Counted from the stretch's first letter, positions 1 to 9,747 are shown. The stretch is DNA of 64,000 nucleotides from UBA10438 sp044238605 (GCA_044238605.1 JBIICY010000007.1:66445-130444), one strand, 5' to 3'. The notes: generated by a model not told the origin, from the letters alone. Program-made: numbers and translations.

Positions 1-1
1 T

Positions 2-1699
2 GTTCGCCCGAACATACCATCGGTGGTGATTGATTGGGGCCGGCGCAGGGTAGGAACGACACATGACACAGTGGTTGTGCTTCGTAATTCTGGAACATGT
101 TCAGCACGGCTACGTACAACGTTCGCTGCACTTTCCGACCCATTCTCGCTGCGCGGGAGCGAGCTTGAAAACACACAGGTGCTGCCTGCAGATTCGGTGC
201 AGGTGGCAATCCGATTTGCCCCCTCCAAGAGAGGGGCATATGCAGATTCTGAGACTGTTGCAGTGGACTGGAGATATCATGAACCAGTCAGTGTTTCGAT
301 GCGAGGCGTTGGAGTTCTCCCCGAGATCGAGCTCGCAGATATCGACATGGGAACTGTTGATGTAGGGGCGGGTAGAGATTCGCTTGTGCAGCTTCTGAAC
401 ATTGGTGCGCAGAGCAATGCGCCGCTCGTGATTGACTCGATACTCGTGCTTGGGCCCGATGCCAAGGACTTCCGCATTCCTGCGAGTGTTACGTCGCTTC
501 GCGGCGTTAACATCTCGACTGCAATCTGGGACAGTATACGTTTTACCCCCACACGAATCGGGTCGCATGTGTGTGCTGTCGAGGTTGTGCACAATGCAGC
601 AGTAGCCCTGCCCGTGCGTGATACGTTTTTCATTACCGGACAAGGTGTTCAGCCTGCTGTGCCGGAGGTTTCTTTGGATCTGTCCGGCAGCATGAATGCA
701 CGTGCCTGTGCAGATTCACAGGTGAACATCAGCATCTCAAATTCAGGGAATGCCGATGCAGTACTTGAGCGCGTAGCAGTGATCGTTGGTGTAGATACAA
801 CGGTTGTTAGCTCGCTGCCTAATCGTATCGTGATACAGCCGAAGTCGGCCTGGACCTACACGCACACATACACGCCTTCAGCACCAGGGATGCTAAAGCT
901 CCAATGCGACGTTGTTGATTCTTCTGGAATAGCATACTCAGAGCAGAAAACAGTCGTGGTGGAATCCGGTAGGGGGCAGATAGAACTTGGCTGGGATTCT
1001 CTACCAACGGGCGGTCCTGTAGAACTTCTCACCGGTTTCCACACGTTGCGGGGTCGTGCCTGGGTAGACGACACCGTGCGTGTCTCAACGGCGCCACAGT
1101 TCGTGGTATCGATTCCGAAAGAACGATTCTCGATCGAACCATCGGCGGCTCGGGTAGTGTGGACCAAGGAATTTGGAATTGACACCCTGATCGCCACGAC
1201 GATCTCGGTGATTCAGACCGACTCACAGATAATAGTTACCTGTGGAGAAGTTTTCCGTTCACCCTGGCAGTGCACCATTCAGGTTGGAGGAAATGTCCTC
1301 TGGAAAAACGATAGTATGATGTCTGTTTCAGCGGTAATGCTGGCAGCCCCATGCCTTGAAGATGCTCGTGCGCAACCCATTGAATTCACAACAGTTCCGT
1401 GTGGTTCACGGCTGCGTGAGGTGCTCCTAGGACAGGTGCCGCGAATACGTGTGCGGCCTGTGCAGCAGCCTTATGAAGATGTTGTCTCGCTGGAGGTAGA
1501 ATCCAGCGTTGAGGCGTCCATTTTTATAGCCGTCACGACGCTCTCTGGGGAAGAATTTCATGCTCATGAAAGATTCACGTTGCAAAAGGGCATCCAGCAT
1601 TGTAATTTTTCGTGTTCCGACTGGACGCCGGGTCTTTACGGACTCGTCATCTACCAGGGGGCGGACATCGTGGATAGGAAGATCATCATCGTCAACTAG
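2..1699 (+). CDS. Choice-of-anchor-D secreted protein with T9SS-type C-terminus (5' truncated)
   Basis: The frame is open to the left edge, so the true start lies outside the window; about 565 residues are visible. Several Ig-like stretches have the pattern seen in choice-of-anchor-D (ASPM/SPD-2/Hydin) repeats: a phrase like MGTVDVGAG, a beta-strand, then LLNIG or ISNSGN. The last 70 residues end in a strand-rich segment (WTPGLYGLVIYQGADIVDRK, then IIIVN) of the kind found in type IX secretion sorting domains. I infer a cell-surface or secreted protein exported through the outer membrane by T9SS. No catalytic motif is visible. The stop is 10 nt before the next start, so it is probably co-transcribed with the downstream barrel protein. 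Confidence 0.75.
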   Translation, partial: VRPNIPSVVIDWGRRRVGTTHDTVVVLRNSGTCSARLRTTFAALSDPFSLRGSELENTQVLPADSVQVAIRFAPSKRGAYADSETVAVDWRYHEPVSVSMRGVGVLPEIELADIDMGTVDVGAGRDSLVQLLNIGAQSNAPLVIDSILVLGPDAKDFRIPASVTSLRGVNISTAIWDSIRFTPTRIGSHVCAVEVVHNAAVALPVRDTFFITGQGVQPAVPEVSLDLSGSMNARACADSQVNISISNSGNADAVLERVAVIVGVDTTVVSSLPNRIVIQPKSAWTYTHTYTPSAPGMLKLQCDVVDSSGIAYSEQKTVVVESGRGQIELGWDSLPTGGPVELLTGFHTLRGRAWVDDTVRVSTAPQFVVSIPKERFSIEPSAARVVWTKEFGIDTLIATTISVIQTDSQIIVTCGEVFRSPWQCTIQVGGNVLWKNDSMMSVSAVMLAAPCLEDARAQPIEFTTVPCGSRLREVLLGQVPRIRVRPVQQPYEDVVSLEVESSVEASIFIAVTTLSGEEFHAHERFTLQKGIQHCNFSCSDWTPGLYGLVIYQGADIVDRKIIIVN

Positions 1700-1709
1700 G
1701 GCACAGACT

Positions 1710-2600
1710 ATGAGGAGAATTGGTTACGCTTTTTGTGCGGCACTCTTGCTTGCATCATCTACACTGTATGCACAGCAGGAAATTGGCGCACGCGCTACAC
1801 CTCTGCAGCCAGCGAAGAAAGCTCCGCGTATCTACGTCGGGCCGGTCGCAGGTTACAACCGTTCACTGCACTCATCGAGTTTCCGCTCTATTGCAGACGA
1901 CGCGTTGTGTCCGACCTTCGAATCAGGCACAGACAATGGATATTTCTTTGGCGGTTCGTTCGAGTATTTGTTGGGCAACCCTCGCGACTCGAAGTCGTCG
2001 ATCATCGCACGGGTGCTGTACAACTCGATACCTGGTACGTACACGCAGCCAGGGGATAAGCTCCCGTCACTCGATCCGAATGGTGATGTGATCTTCTCAG
2101 AAGTTCAGCACACAGCTCAGATCACGTACAAGACATTGGACTTTGAGGTTATCTACAAGCTCAACCTGTTCAACTCAAACTTTGGTATCGTGGTTGGCCC
2201 TACGTTTGGTCTCGTTATGGATGCGAGCCGCACGCAGCGTCTGCGCATCATTGAGCCATCGAACGCGATTTTCTCTGATGCCGCTGGTAACCTCGACGCT
2301 ATGTTTGACGCAAACACCAAGTTGTTTGAAAGCTTTGGTCAAGTCCGTGTTGTAGCTCACCAAGAATGGAATCCACCTGCTCCGGTTGCCGGAGTTAAGG
2401 CTGTTGAGTCTCTTCGCGATGCAAATTGGTCTGGTACGCGTCTTGGCGTAAAGGCCGGAGCTCAGTACGAAATCGTGGTGGGCAAGGTGCTCGTTGTTCC
2501 GTGCATGTATTACAACTTCGCTATCACTGAAGTAAGCACGAACGACAACCTCCGTATCAATGCTTTGCAGCTTGGAGTGGACATCCGTTTCGCCCTGTAA
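1710..2600 (+). CDS. Outer-membrane beta-barrel protein with signal peptide
   Basis: This 296-residue protein starts at an ATG 10 nt after the preceding stop, which gives a clean signal peptide (MRRIGYAFCAALLLASSTLYA, cut before QQE). The frame is open further upstream, but that extension lies inside the previous gene and is rejected. The mature part alternates hydrophobic and polar residues with many aromatic ends (IYVGPVAGYNRSLH, TYKTLDFEVIYKLNLF, ALQLGVDIRFAL), as in PorT-type outer-membrane barrels of this phylum. It ends in a strand closing on a hydrophobic residue, as expected for a barrel inserted by BamA. A role as T9SS accessory or porin is possible but unproven. A strong hairpin terminator follows. 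Confidence 0.7.
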   Translation: MRRIGYAFCAALLLASSTLYAQQEIGARATPLQPAKKAPRIYVGPVAGYNRSLHSSSFRSIADDALCPTFESGTDNGYFFGGSFEYLLGNPRDSKSSIIARVLYNSIPGTYTQPGDKLPSLDPNGDVIFSEVQHTAQITYKTLDFEVIYKLNLFNSNFGIVVGPTFGLVMDASRTQRLRIIEPSNAIFSDAAGNLDAMFDANTKLFESFGQVRVVAHQEWNPPAPVAGVKAVESLRDANWSGTRLGVKAGAQYEIVVGKVLVVPCMYYNFAITEVSTNDNLRINALQLGVDIRFAL

Positions 2601-2636
2601 GCGAGCGCGAAAGCATCATTAATGCAAATGAAGTTT

Positions 2637-2671
2637 ACAATGCCCGCCACGTGCGGGCATTGTTGTTTCTT
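2637..2671 (+). terminator. Rho-independent terminator after the barrel protein
   Basis: An 11-bp perfect stem (ACAATGCCCGC against GCGGGCATTGT) with a 5-nt loop is followed by TGTTTCTT. It sits 36 nt after the stop and separates the first two genes from the HIT-rsmA unit. Confidence 0.8.
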
Positions 2672-2706
2672 GGAAGAATGAAGGTCTGGAGAGGAGCTAC
2701 GTTGCA

Positions 2707-3219
2707 ATGAACAACAAGCAGTTATGGGCGCCCTGGAGAGCAAGGTATGTGCAGCGAGATTCCGATCAGCATGCTGCCCAAGAGTGCTTTTTGTGTGATG
2801 CCGGCCAACGTGATCAACAAGATGAGGCAGTGCTTGTGGTTGCAGTAAGCGAACATTCAGTTGTTTTGTTAAACCGCTATCCGTATTCAGGTGGACATCT
2901 TCTGGTGGCTCCCCGCCGGCATGCGGCTCATATCAGCGAGCTTACGCATCAGGAGTACACGGATGTGATGGACAGCGTTCGCAAGGCTGTATCTGCAATC
3001 GAGACATTACTGCATCCGCACGGATGTAACATCGGCATCAATCTCGGGGCTGCTTCTGGTGCAGGCGTTCCGGGGCATCTGCATGTTCATGTTGTCCCGC
3101 GATGGGAAGGCGACACCAACTTCATGACCGTCACAGCCGATACGCGCGTCATCTCCGGAGATCTGTCAGAAACCTGGAGGCGCGTTACCGATCACTACGC
3201 AACGAGAATTGACACATGA
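2707..3219 (+). CDS. HIT-family nucleotide hydrolase or phosphorylase
   Basis: This 170-residue protein carries the histidine triad H124-x-H126-x-H128 followed by VVPRW, with the upstream NIGINLGAASGAGVPG loop. The family hydrolyses or phosphorolyses nucleotide phosphoanhydride bonds, for example in ApnA or adenylated metabolites, in the cytoplasm. A CFLC pair at residues 27-30 resembles the zinc-binding cysteines of the AP4A phosphorylase-like HIT branch. The start is supported by a purine-rich site (GGAGAGGAG) about 9 nt upstream, one of the few strong Shine-Dalgarno sequences here. The stop overlaps the rsmA start by 4 nt, so the two are translationally coupled. The exact substrate cannot be read from sequence. 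Confidence 0.9.
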   Translation: MNNKQLWAPWRARYVQRDSDQHAAQECFLCDAGQRDQQDEAVLVVAVSEHSVVLLNRYPYSGGHLLVAPRRHAAHISELTHQEYTDVMDSVRKAVSAIETLLHPHGCNIGINLGAASGAGVPGHLHVHVVPRWEGDTNFMTVTADTRVISGDLSETWRRVTDHYATRIDT

Positions 3220-4025
3220 CAGGTTTTGCACCCAAGAAGCAATTCAGTCAGAACTTTTTAACTGATGTTGGCATTGCCAGAAACATTGTTGGACAGCTCA
3301 GCATAGAGTCATCAGACTGTGTACTTGAGGTAGGACCCGGTAAGGGGGCCTTAACAAAGCTCCTGTTAGAAACTCCGGCTGCGGCAGTTCATGCGGTTGA
3401 TCTTGATGTTCGGGCGATAGAGTATCTCAAGACGCAGCAGTGGGCCAGAGATAACAGACTGCAGTCGAGTCTTCAGGACGCCCTAAAGGTTGATGTTTCT
3501 GCAGTGTTTCCCGAAGCCAGCAGAGATCACCGCAAGATCATTGGCAACATTCCCTATGCGATAACCAGTGACTTGATGTTTTGGGCATTCAGTCAGCATG
3601 CTGCAGCATCCCGAGTGGTGTTCATGATGCAGCGCGAAGTTGCAAAACGATGTGTTGGGAGTCCGGGCAGCAAGGATTACGGGATACTTTCCGTAGCTAC
3701 GTGGCTCCATAGCCACGCCAAGATCGCGTTCCATGTGCAGCCGGGATCATTTTTCCCACGTCCAGAAGTAACATCATCGGTGATTTCATTCGCACTGCGC
3801 CAGACCCTGCCGATCGGGCTGGATGGAGACCGTTTCATGGATTTTGTCCGTAGCGCGTTTTCTCAGCGGCGTAAAGTTCTCTCGAATGCCCTAGCTTCTT
3901 GGGGAGCACGGTGTAACATTCCTGTGAGAGTTGTTGCCGGCAGTGTAGACCTGACCAAAACTCGGGCAGAGGAACTTTCGCCCGAGAAATTAGCTATGCT
4001 ATATCTTGAATTGAACAATTCCTGA
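3216..4025 (+). CDS. rsmA: 16S rRNA adenine(1518)/(1519) dimethyltransferase
   Basis: RsmA (KsgA) dimethylates two adjacent adenines in the 3' terminal helix of 16S rRNA, a late step in small-subunit assembly. The 269-residue length is normal. The N-terminus PKKQFSQNFL is the family signature, the SAM-binding motif I is VLEVGPGKGALT (residues 36-47), and the target-adenine motif IV is N111-I-P-Y. The C-terminal helical domain includes SQRRKVLSNAL, typical of the family. It overlaps the HIT gene by 4 nt and is followed after 14 nt by a PAP2 gene. Confidence 0.96.
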   Translation: MTGFAPKKQFSQNFLTDVGIARNIVGQLSIESSDCVLEVGPGKGALTKLLLETPAAAVHAVDLDVRAIEYLKTQQWARDNRLQSSLQDALKVDVSAVFPEASRDHRKIIGNIPYAITSDLMFWAFSQHAAASRVVFMMQREVAKRCVGSPGSKDYGILSVATWLHSHAKIAFHVQPGSFFPRPEVTSSVISFALRQTLPIGLDGDRFMDFVRSAFSQRRKVLSNALASWGARCNIPVRVVAGSVDLTKTRAEELSPEKLAMLYLELNNS

Positions 4026-4039
4026 ACACGCGCCAGACA

Positions 4040-4996
4040 ATGCCAATACTATCTGCACCAGACCAGCCCCTTGACTGGAAGTCGATCTTTCGGAATGCGT
4101 TCTTCTCGGCTGATTTCTACACTCTATTCATGATCGTTCTCTACTCGATCTTGGCTGTGGTGTACTACCAGCATATTCCAATGGCGGCCACACTGCTGCT
4201 TGTTAATAGTCTCATCGCTACGGTGATAGCAAGTTCAATCGTACTAACCCACCTGACTGACAGCACAATCTTTCGAATGATTAGGTATTTCTACATAGTA
4301 CCTGTGGTCTACATAATGTACGAGCAGACACATTACTTTGTCCGGCTTGTCCATCCTGTAGACTACGACAGCTGGCTTATTCAGGCTGATCGTTGGATTT
4401 TTGGTGTCGACCCCACGCAGTGGTTTACCCAGCATGCGTTCCCTGCATTGACAGAGTATCTCCAGATCTGCTACTTTCTCTTCTACGTACTGCCTGTTAC
4501 CCACGCCATAGAGCTCTGGGCAAGGGGCGATGTGGAGAATCTGAAGAAGTTTGCTCGTAAGATGACGTTTGTCTACTACCTGTCGTATCTGGCCTACTTT
4601 GTGCTGCCTGCAGTAGGCCCTCGCTTTACACTGCACGACTTCGCTTCAACCTCTCTAGAACTGCCTGGGATATGGTTAACAGAGCCACTTCGGGCTATCG
4701 TGAACGCCGGGGGAGGGATTACCGCAGGTGCGATGCATCCAGTTGATGTTGTTAATAGGGACTGCATGCCAAGCGGCCATACCATGCTTACGCTTGTAAA
4801 CATCATCTTGGCATTCAATTTCCGAAGCCGGTTTCGATGGGTCTTTGTTGTTATTGGAGGCAGTCTCATTGTTTCAACGGTGTATCTCAGGTACCACTAT
4901 GTGGTAGACGTCCTAGTGGGCATAGTACTCGTTGCCGCACTTATGCCATTGGAGATACCTGTGGATAAGTACTGTCGTAACTACCTTAAAAAATGA
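4040..4996 (+). CDS. PAP2-superfamily membrane phosphatase, AUR1/IPC-synthase-like
   Basis: This polytopic membrane protein of 318 residues has about six hydrophobic segments. PAP2 motif C2 is PSGH at 244-247 and motif C3 is reduced to YLRYHYVVD, giving His286 and Asp290 as the phosphotransfer dyad. The canonical C1 motif KxxxxxxRP is not evident, which is usual in the inositol-phosphorylceramide-synthase-like branch. Such enzymes move or remove phosphate head groups on lipids at the membrane. Substrate options include phosphatidate, undecaprenyl pyrophosphate or a sphingolipid; the sequence does not decide. It follows rsmA by 14 nt and is probably the last gene of that unit. Confidence 0.8.
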   Translation: MPILSAPDQPLDWKSIFRNAFFSADFYTLFMIVLYSILAVVYYQHIPMAATLLLVNSLIATVIASSIVLTHLTDSTIFRMIRYFYIVPVVYIMYEQTHYFVRLVHPVDYDSWLIQADRWIFGVDPTQWFTQHAFPALTEYLQICYFLFYVLPVTHAIELWARGDVENLKKFARKMTFVYYLSYLAYFVLPAVGPRFTLHDFASTSLELPGIWLTEPLRAIVNAGGGITAGAMHPVDVVNRDCMPSGHTMLTLVNIILAFNFRSRFRWVFVVIGGSLIVSTVYLRYHYVVDVLVGIVLVAALMPLEIPVDKYCRNYLKK

Positions 4997-5082
4997 GCAA
5001 TTAGCATCTCTAACGCTGTAACTTTTTTCAAGGATTGGTGTTGTTACATGCAGGTGGAAAACTATACACCCCGCTCTACGCA

Positions 5083-5113
5083 TTTGACAGTATTGTCAAG
5101 TGCAAATAGTTTG
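5083..5113 (+). promoter_or_regulatory. Probable promoter with an overlapping palindrome for the large surface protein
   Basis: TTTGACA at 5083-5089 is followed after 20 nt from its TTTG by TAGTTTG (5107-5113), a one-base-shorter form of the Bacteroidota -7 element TAnnTTTG. An inverted repeat TTGACA-GTAT-TGTCAA (5084-5099) overlays the -33 element and could be an operator. It predicts a leader of about 75 nt before the start at 5193. Confidence 0.5.
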
Positions 5114-5192
5114 TGTATCTTTTCCGGTCAGAAAACGCCTTAAAACGCTATTTATAACTGTTTTTACAATTCACCCACTCAGGAGTAAGTCC

Positions 5193-8100
5193 ATGAGACT
5201 TGGTTCCACCCTAAAACTTGTTGTAGCGGCAGCCCTGCTGGTGCTCACAAGTGTTGGCGAGATGTTGGCGCAAAAGTCAACAGAATCGCGTGGTACGATG
5301 GTCTTGACTGAAGGTCGCCGATATTTAGTCGGTTTCCCTCAGGTTCAAGCCAGCGCGACAGAGAAGCCGATGCCACAGCCTATGCAGCTGTTCATCTCTT
5401 CGAAGTCAAAGGCAAAGGTTCGCGTACAGACACCAGCTGCAATCAATGATGCAGCTCGCATCGACAAGGAATACACTGTCGAAGCGAACAAGGTGCTTCG
5501 CATACCAATTCCGATCGGCTACATGAACCAAGAATCGGAATCTCGTAAGGGATACGGAATCTTGGTTACGTCAACGAAGCCAATTTCGGTTTCGACGTAT
5601 CAGGCCTGGATGGGTAATGGAGAACTTGCACGTCACCTTCCAGTTGAAGGATGGGGCAAGAACTACTATTCGATGAACATGTATCAGGACCGTTACGGTA
5701 CTGAAGGTGCAGGCTACAAGTATCGTCCGTCACAGATCCTCGTGATCGCAGACAAGGACAACACTGTCCTGTCGTACACACCGACATTTGATACAGAAGG
5801 TGGTTTTGAAACACCGTCTGTACGTAAGGGTGCAACACAAACGATCACACTTGAAAAGGGCGAGACATTCCTGATCAAGGCCAAGATCGACGACACGAAG
5901 AACAAGGAATGGGAAACAGACCTTTCTGGTTCATGGATCCGCGCTAACAAGCCGGTCGCCGTGATCTCAGGTCACGTAAAGTGTGCCATCCTGCGTTACC
6001 CAGACGTTCTTCCTCCAACGGGTATGTTCGCTGCCGAAGCTCACTTCGTGCGTAGCAACGTTCACGATGCCATGCTTCCGATTGAAATGGCTGGAACAAA
6101 GTTTGTTACTGTTCCTTGTATGTACACCCCGTTGCGCAATCAAGGGGCTGGTCAGGCTGGAGCACAGATTGGTATCGAAGACGACCGTGGAGACGTTATC
6201 CGTGTTGTAGCGCTTGAAGATGGTACAACGGTTAAGTCGATGCGCCAAGGCGGTGACGGTCTTAAGAACGAATGGATGCTTCGCAAGGGCGAAACACGCA
6301 TCGTATCACGTGACTTTGCTGTGTATTGGGAGTCGGACAAGCCGGTTCTGATGGGACAGTATGGAAAGTCATATGCTAAGGTTCTTCCTCCGGGCGCTCG
6401 TGGCTCAAAGGATGGCGAAGGAACAGATGGTCACCCAACTGTTGAGTCGGGAATGCCGATGCTCCAGTACGTACCATCAGTAGACCGCTGGGTAGAGTAC
6501 GGTGTATTCCATTCACCAGAAGGAATGGACAACTTCTTCAACATCGTGTTCAAGGCTTCAGAGATTGGTAAGATTAAGATCGATGGACGTGCTCTTACAT
6601 CTGCGTTCGGTGGTGCTATGCGCCTTCTTGCAGGTACTGAGTTCGCCTTCATCCGCACGCCGATCGGTACAGGTGACCACTATGTTGAATCAACAGACAA
6701 GAATGTTCGTTGGGCAGCTTGGAACTACGGTTCACTTGACGGTCTCCAGCAGGGTCGTGCGTACGGCACTCCTATCAGTGTAGACATGACCATTCCTTGC
6801 GATGATTCACTCATCGTAGCAGAAGAAATGATCTGCGGTGATATAAAGGCAAAGGGAACAATCCTCCCTGAAAAGATCAGCTGCGGTTCGATCTTCGCTG
6901 TGTACCCAGAAGAACTCAACAACTATACTCTTGAACTTGATGAGAACTTCAGCAGCGGTGATCAGGAAGTAAACTTCACGCTCAAGGTTGAAGACAAGAC
7001 AAAGGACGCTACAGCAACAGTTCGCGTTGTGACACGTTCTGGTAAGTATGTCGAAAAGACATATACGTACATCGCTGACAAGATCAGCTGGTCGCCTTCA
7101 CGTGTTGACTTTGGCACACTTGCCTACAACACACCGAATAGCAAGACCATCACGATCAAGAACGAAAAGACAGACCGTCCAGTAACGATCAAGAAGATTC
7201 GTGTTATGGCCAACAAGCAGGTTTTCCAGGTTAGCCCTGAAGGTCCTGTTACTCTTGGTCCTAGCGAATCACGCGACTTCACAGTTACAGCAACAATCCA
7301 AACAGCTCCGCTGGTTGTAGACACAGTTGTTTGCGAACTTGAGTGCTACGATCAAAAGACCGTTGAACTTCGCGTACGTGGTGAAGAACCACAGATCTTC
7401 GTTTCAGACGTAGACTGGGGAACAGTTCCAGCAAGCTCACCAGGCGTTGAGCGTCGCGTAAAGATTCTGAACGGTAGCAATGTTGAACTTGTTGTCACAG
7501 GTTATCAGCAGAATCTGCTTGATGGCACAGGCAACTTCTTCAACCCTACAACTATTGATGGCAAGCCCCTAACATCGGCATTCCCACTGACGATTCCTGG
7601 CAATGGCAAGTATGAATTCAATGTAACGTACAGCCCTAAGGGTGATGCTGGCAAGCCACATCGCGTAGACGTTCCATTCTATTCAAACGCAAAGGAAGTT
7701 GATTCTATCGCAGTTCTCACAGGTTCAGGTGTAACGATCGACCTTGATGCTGTTGCAGCACCATGGGTTGAGCGCGTAATCGACAACGTGCAGACTACTC
7801 AGAACATCAAGGAATACACGCAGACTGTCAAGTTCTACAACTACGGTAAGCAAACTGTAACGTTCAATGCGCCAACCATCCGTGGTAAGGATGCAGCGAA
7901 CTTCCGTATCGTAGATAATGGCACTGTTGGTACGTTCCCTGTACAGCTTGTTGGTGGTGGTGCTGACGAGATGCGTTCGATCACAGTTGCATTCATCCCA
8001 ACGGAACTTGCAAGCCGTGGTGCAGAGCGTAACGACTACGAAGCTGAACTTGTGTTCCCAACAAACTCAACAGAAAATCCTGAGTTGGTTGAAAAGCTCA

Positions 8101-9689
8101 ACGGTACAGCATGGCAGCCACACGTAAAGGGAGCAGATCTTGACTTCCCAGGCACATTCAACCTTGGTGACGCCGCACAGGTTCTCTCGATCCCAGTTGC
8201 GAACATCTCAAAGGATGATCAGTCAAACCCTACTTCGGGTAATGCAAACGGTACATATGATGTTGTAATCACGAACATCCGAATCGTTGATGCAAACACG
8301 AAGTTCGAACTCCTGAACGCTCCAACTCCGCAGAACCCATGGCGCATTAAGCCAGGTGAGCAGCCAACTGAACTACAAGTTCGTTTTGACCCACAGACAT
8401 CAGGCACATTCCAGTCTGATTATGTGATCGAAACAAACGTAGGTACGAATGGCCAAGCGCCATATGTTCCTCAGTACAAGATCACTGCTCGCGTTCTTGG
8501 TGGTGAGTTTACAGCGGTTGGTTCTGATGGCGATCAATATGTGTTCAATGACAAGAATCTGGTCGTTAAGGTTCGTCATACTGAAAATGTAACACGTCGT
8601 TTCAGCTTCAGCGACATCGTAGAAGGTGCAGATCAGTCGGTCTTCACAGTTCTTCCAGATGCAACAACTGGTGCATACTTCATTGATGTAGCTCCAGGTC
8701 AGGAAGGCGTTATCAACGTACGCTTTACGCCACAGCAAGTAACAAAGGTTGGTGCTAACCAAACTGGTTTGGGTACAGCCAAGGCTACAGCAAACAGCTT
8801 GACACGTCGCAACAACGTGTACGAAGGCATCGTTCGTGTAACTGATGAGATCACAAAGAAGGAACAGACAGCTACTGTTTCTGGTAACGGTCTGTATCTC
8901 GAAACAACGAACAAGATTGCTGAGACATATGTTGTTAACCCAGGCAAGTTCATCGATGTTGCAGTAGAACTCGAAGCAACTCCAGAGTCACTTGACAATG
9001 TTGGTATGTCTGAACTCCGTGTTCGTATGAACTACGATCCACGTATCGTTAAGCCACGCATCAACCCAGGTGATATCATCACAGCTGGTACACAGATGGA
9101 AGGCTGGACGGTTGTGAATGTATCACGTAACGGCGCACAGGCAGACGCTCTCAACAATCTTGAGATTGACTTTGCAGACATGCGTACAGTGAAGACAACA
9201 CTTAGCAACAGCAGCAACCTTCCTGCGTTCAAGGTTCGCTTCGATGCGTTCCTTCCAACAAAGGCCGGTACATACACAACACAGGTTGGCCTCTACACAT
9301 ACTGGGTAGATCACAACCGTTCAGGTGAGCGTCTGGATTACACACTGTTCCGCGACATCCCTGGCAAGATCACTGTAACGCTGCCATGTGCTAACGTTCG
9401 CCGTCTTGCTGAATTCGGAACTGCGATCTCCGGTGTAAAGCCAATGCGTCCAAACCCAGTTGTAAACAGTGGCACGATCAACTACTCAGTTGGTGTTGCT
9501 GGTGATGCACGCATCGCACTCTACAACGCAATGGGTGAAGAAGTAGCAGTACTTCTTAACGAGTGGCTTGAGACTGGTAGCTACGAACTGACAGCAGATC
9601 TGTCTTCGCTTCCAACGGGTACGTACTACTATCAAGTAGTAGCTGGACCATTTACAAGCGAGCCACAGGCTGTAACAGTTGTAAAGTAA
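5193..9689 (+). CDS. Giant surface protein: IgGFc-binding-like N-terminus, choice-of-anchor-D repeats, T9SS sorting domain
   Basis: The 1498-residue protein starts at an ATG preceded by AGGAG and has a signal peptide (residues 1-26, ending EMLAQ). Residues about 30-580 resemble the IgGFc-binding N-terminal domain of bacterial surface proteins (GRRYLVGFPQ, repeated KPVAVISGH-type phrases). Several choice-of-anchor-D repeats follow (FGTLAYNTPNSKTITIKN, VDWGTVPASSPGVERRVKIL). The end has the T9SS form: PMRPNPVVNSGTINYSVG, then LSSLPTGTYYYQVVAG. Codon use differs from neighbours: lysine is almost always AAG, and ACA, GCA, CCA, GTT and GAA dominate, consistent with very high expression. It has its own promoter region and a strong terminator. 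I infer an abundant envelope or adhesion protein; ligand unknown. Confidence 0.85.
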   Translation: MRLGSTLKLVVAAALLVLTSVGEMLAQKSTESRGTMVLTEGRRYLVGFPQVQASATEKPMPQPMQLFISSKSKAKVRVQTPAAINDAARIDKEYTVEANKVLRIPIPIGYMNQESESRKGYGILVTSTKPISVSTYQAWMGNGELARHLPVEGWGKNYYSMNMYQDRYGTEGAGYKYRPSQILVIADKDNTVLSYTPTFDTEGGFETPSVRKGATQTITLEKGETFLIKAKIDDTKNKEWETDLSGSWIRANKPVAVISGHVKCAILRYPDVLPPTGMFAAEAHFVRSNVHDAMLPIEMAGTKFVTVPCMYTPLRNQGAGQAGAQIGIEDDRGDVIRVVALEDGTTVKSMRQGGDGLKNEWMLRKGETRIVSRDFAVYWESDKPVLMGQYGKSYAKVLPPGARGSKDGEGTDGHPTVESGMPMLQYVPSVDRWVEYGVFHSPEGMDNFFNIVFKASEIGKIKIDGRALTSAFGGAMRLLAGTEFAFIRTPIGTGDHYVESTDKNVRWAAWNYGSLDGLQQGRAYGTPISVDMTIPCDDSLIVAEEMICGDIKAKGTILPEKISCGSIFAVYPEELNNYTLELDENFSSGDQEVNFTLKVEDKTKDATATVRVVTRSGKYVEKTYTYIADKISWSPSRVDFGTLAYNTPNSKTITIKNEKTDRPVTIKKIRVMANKQVFQVSPEGPVTLGPSESRDFTVTATIQTAPLVVDTVVCELECYDQKTVELRVRGEEPQIFVSDVDWGTVPASSPGVERRVKILNGSNVELVVTGYQQNLLDGTGNFFNPTTIDGKPLTSAFPLTIPGNGKYEFNVTYSPKGDAGKPHRVDVPFYSNAKEVDSIAVLTGSGVTIDLDAVAAPWVERVIDNVQTTQNIKEYTQTVKFYNYGKQTVTFNAPTIRGKDAANFRIVDNGTVGTFPVQLVGGGADEMRSITVAFIPTELASRGAERNDYEAELVFPTNSTENPELVEKLNGTAWQPHVKGADLDFPGTFNLGDAAQVLSIPVANISKDDQSNPTSGNANGTYDVVITNIRIVDANTKFELLNAPTPQNPWRIKPGEQPTELQVRFDPQTSGTFQSDYVIETNVGTNGQAPYVPQYKITARVLGGEFTAVGSDGDQYVFNDKNLVVKVRHTENVTRRFSFSDIVEGADQSVFTVLPDATTGAYFIDVAPGQEGVINVRFTPQQVTKVGANQTGLGTAKATANSLTRRNNVYEGIVRVTDEITKKEQTATVSGNGLYLETTNKIAETYVVNPGKFIDVAVELEATPESLDNVGMSELRVRMNYDPRIVKPRINPGDIITAGTQMEGWTVVNVSRNGAQADALNNLEIDFADMRTVKTTLSNSSNLPAFKVRFDAFLPTKAGTYTTQVGLYTYWVDHNRSGERLDYTLFRDIPGKITVTLPCANVRRLAEFGTAISGVKPMRPNPVVNSGTINYSVGVAGDARIALYNAMGEEVAVLLNEWLETGSYELTADLSSLPTGTYYYQVVAGPFTSEPQAVTVVK

Positions 9690-9710
9690 TCTCGTCAATC
9701 GAGTATATTG

Positions 9711-9747
9711 TTCCCTCGTCTGCTCTGCAGGCGAGGGAATTTTTTTT
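9711..9747 (+). terminator. Strong rho-independent terminator
   Basis: A 13-bp stem with one G-T pair and a TCT loop (9711-9739) is followed by eight T residues (9740-9747). It closes the highly expressed surface-protein gene 21 nt after its stop and is the strongest terminator in the window. Confidence 0.93.

Noticed and set aside
5003..5033. Terminator after the PAP2 gene (TTAGC...GCTGTAA then six T)
   Set aside because: The stem is only about five imperfect pairs; too weak to call.
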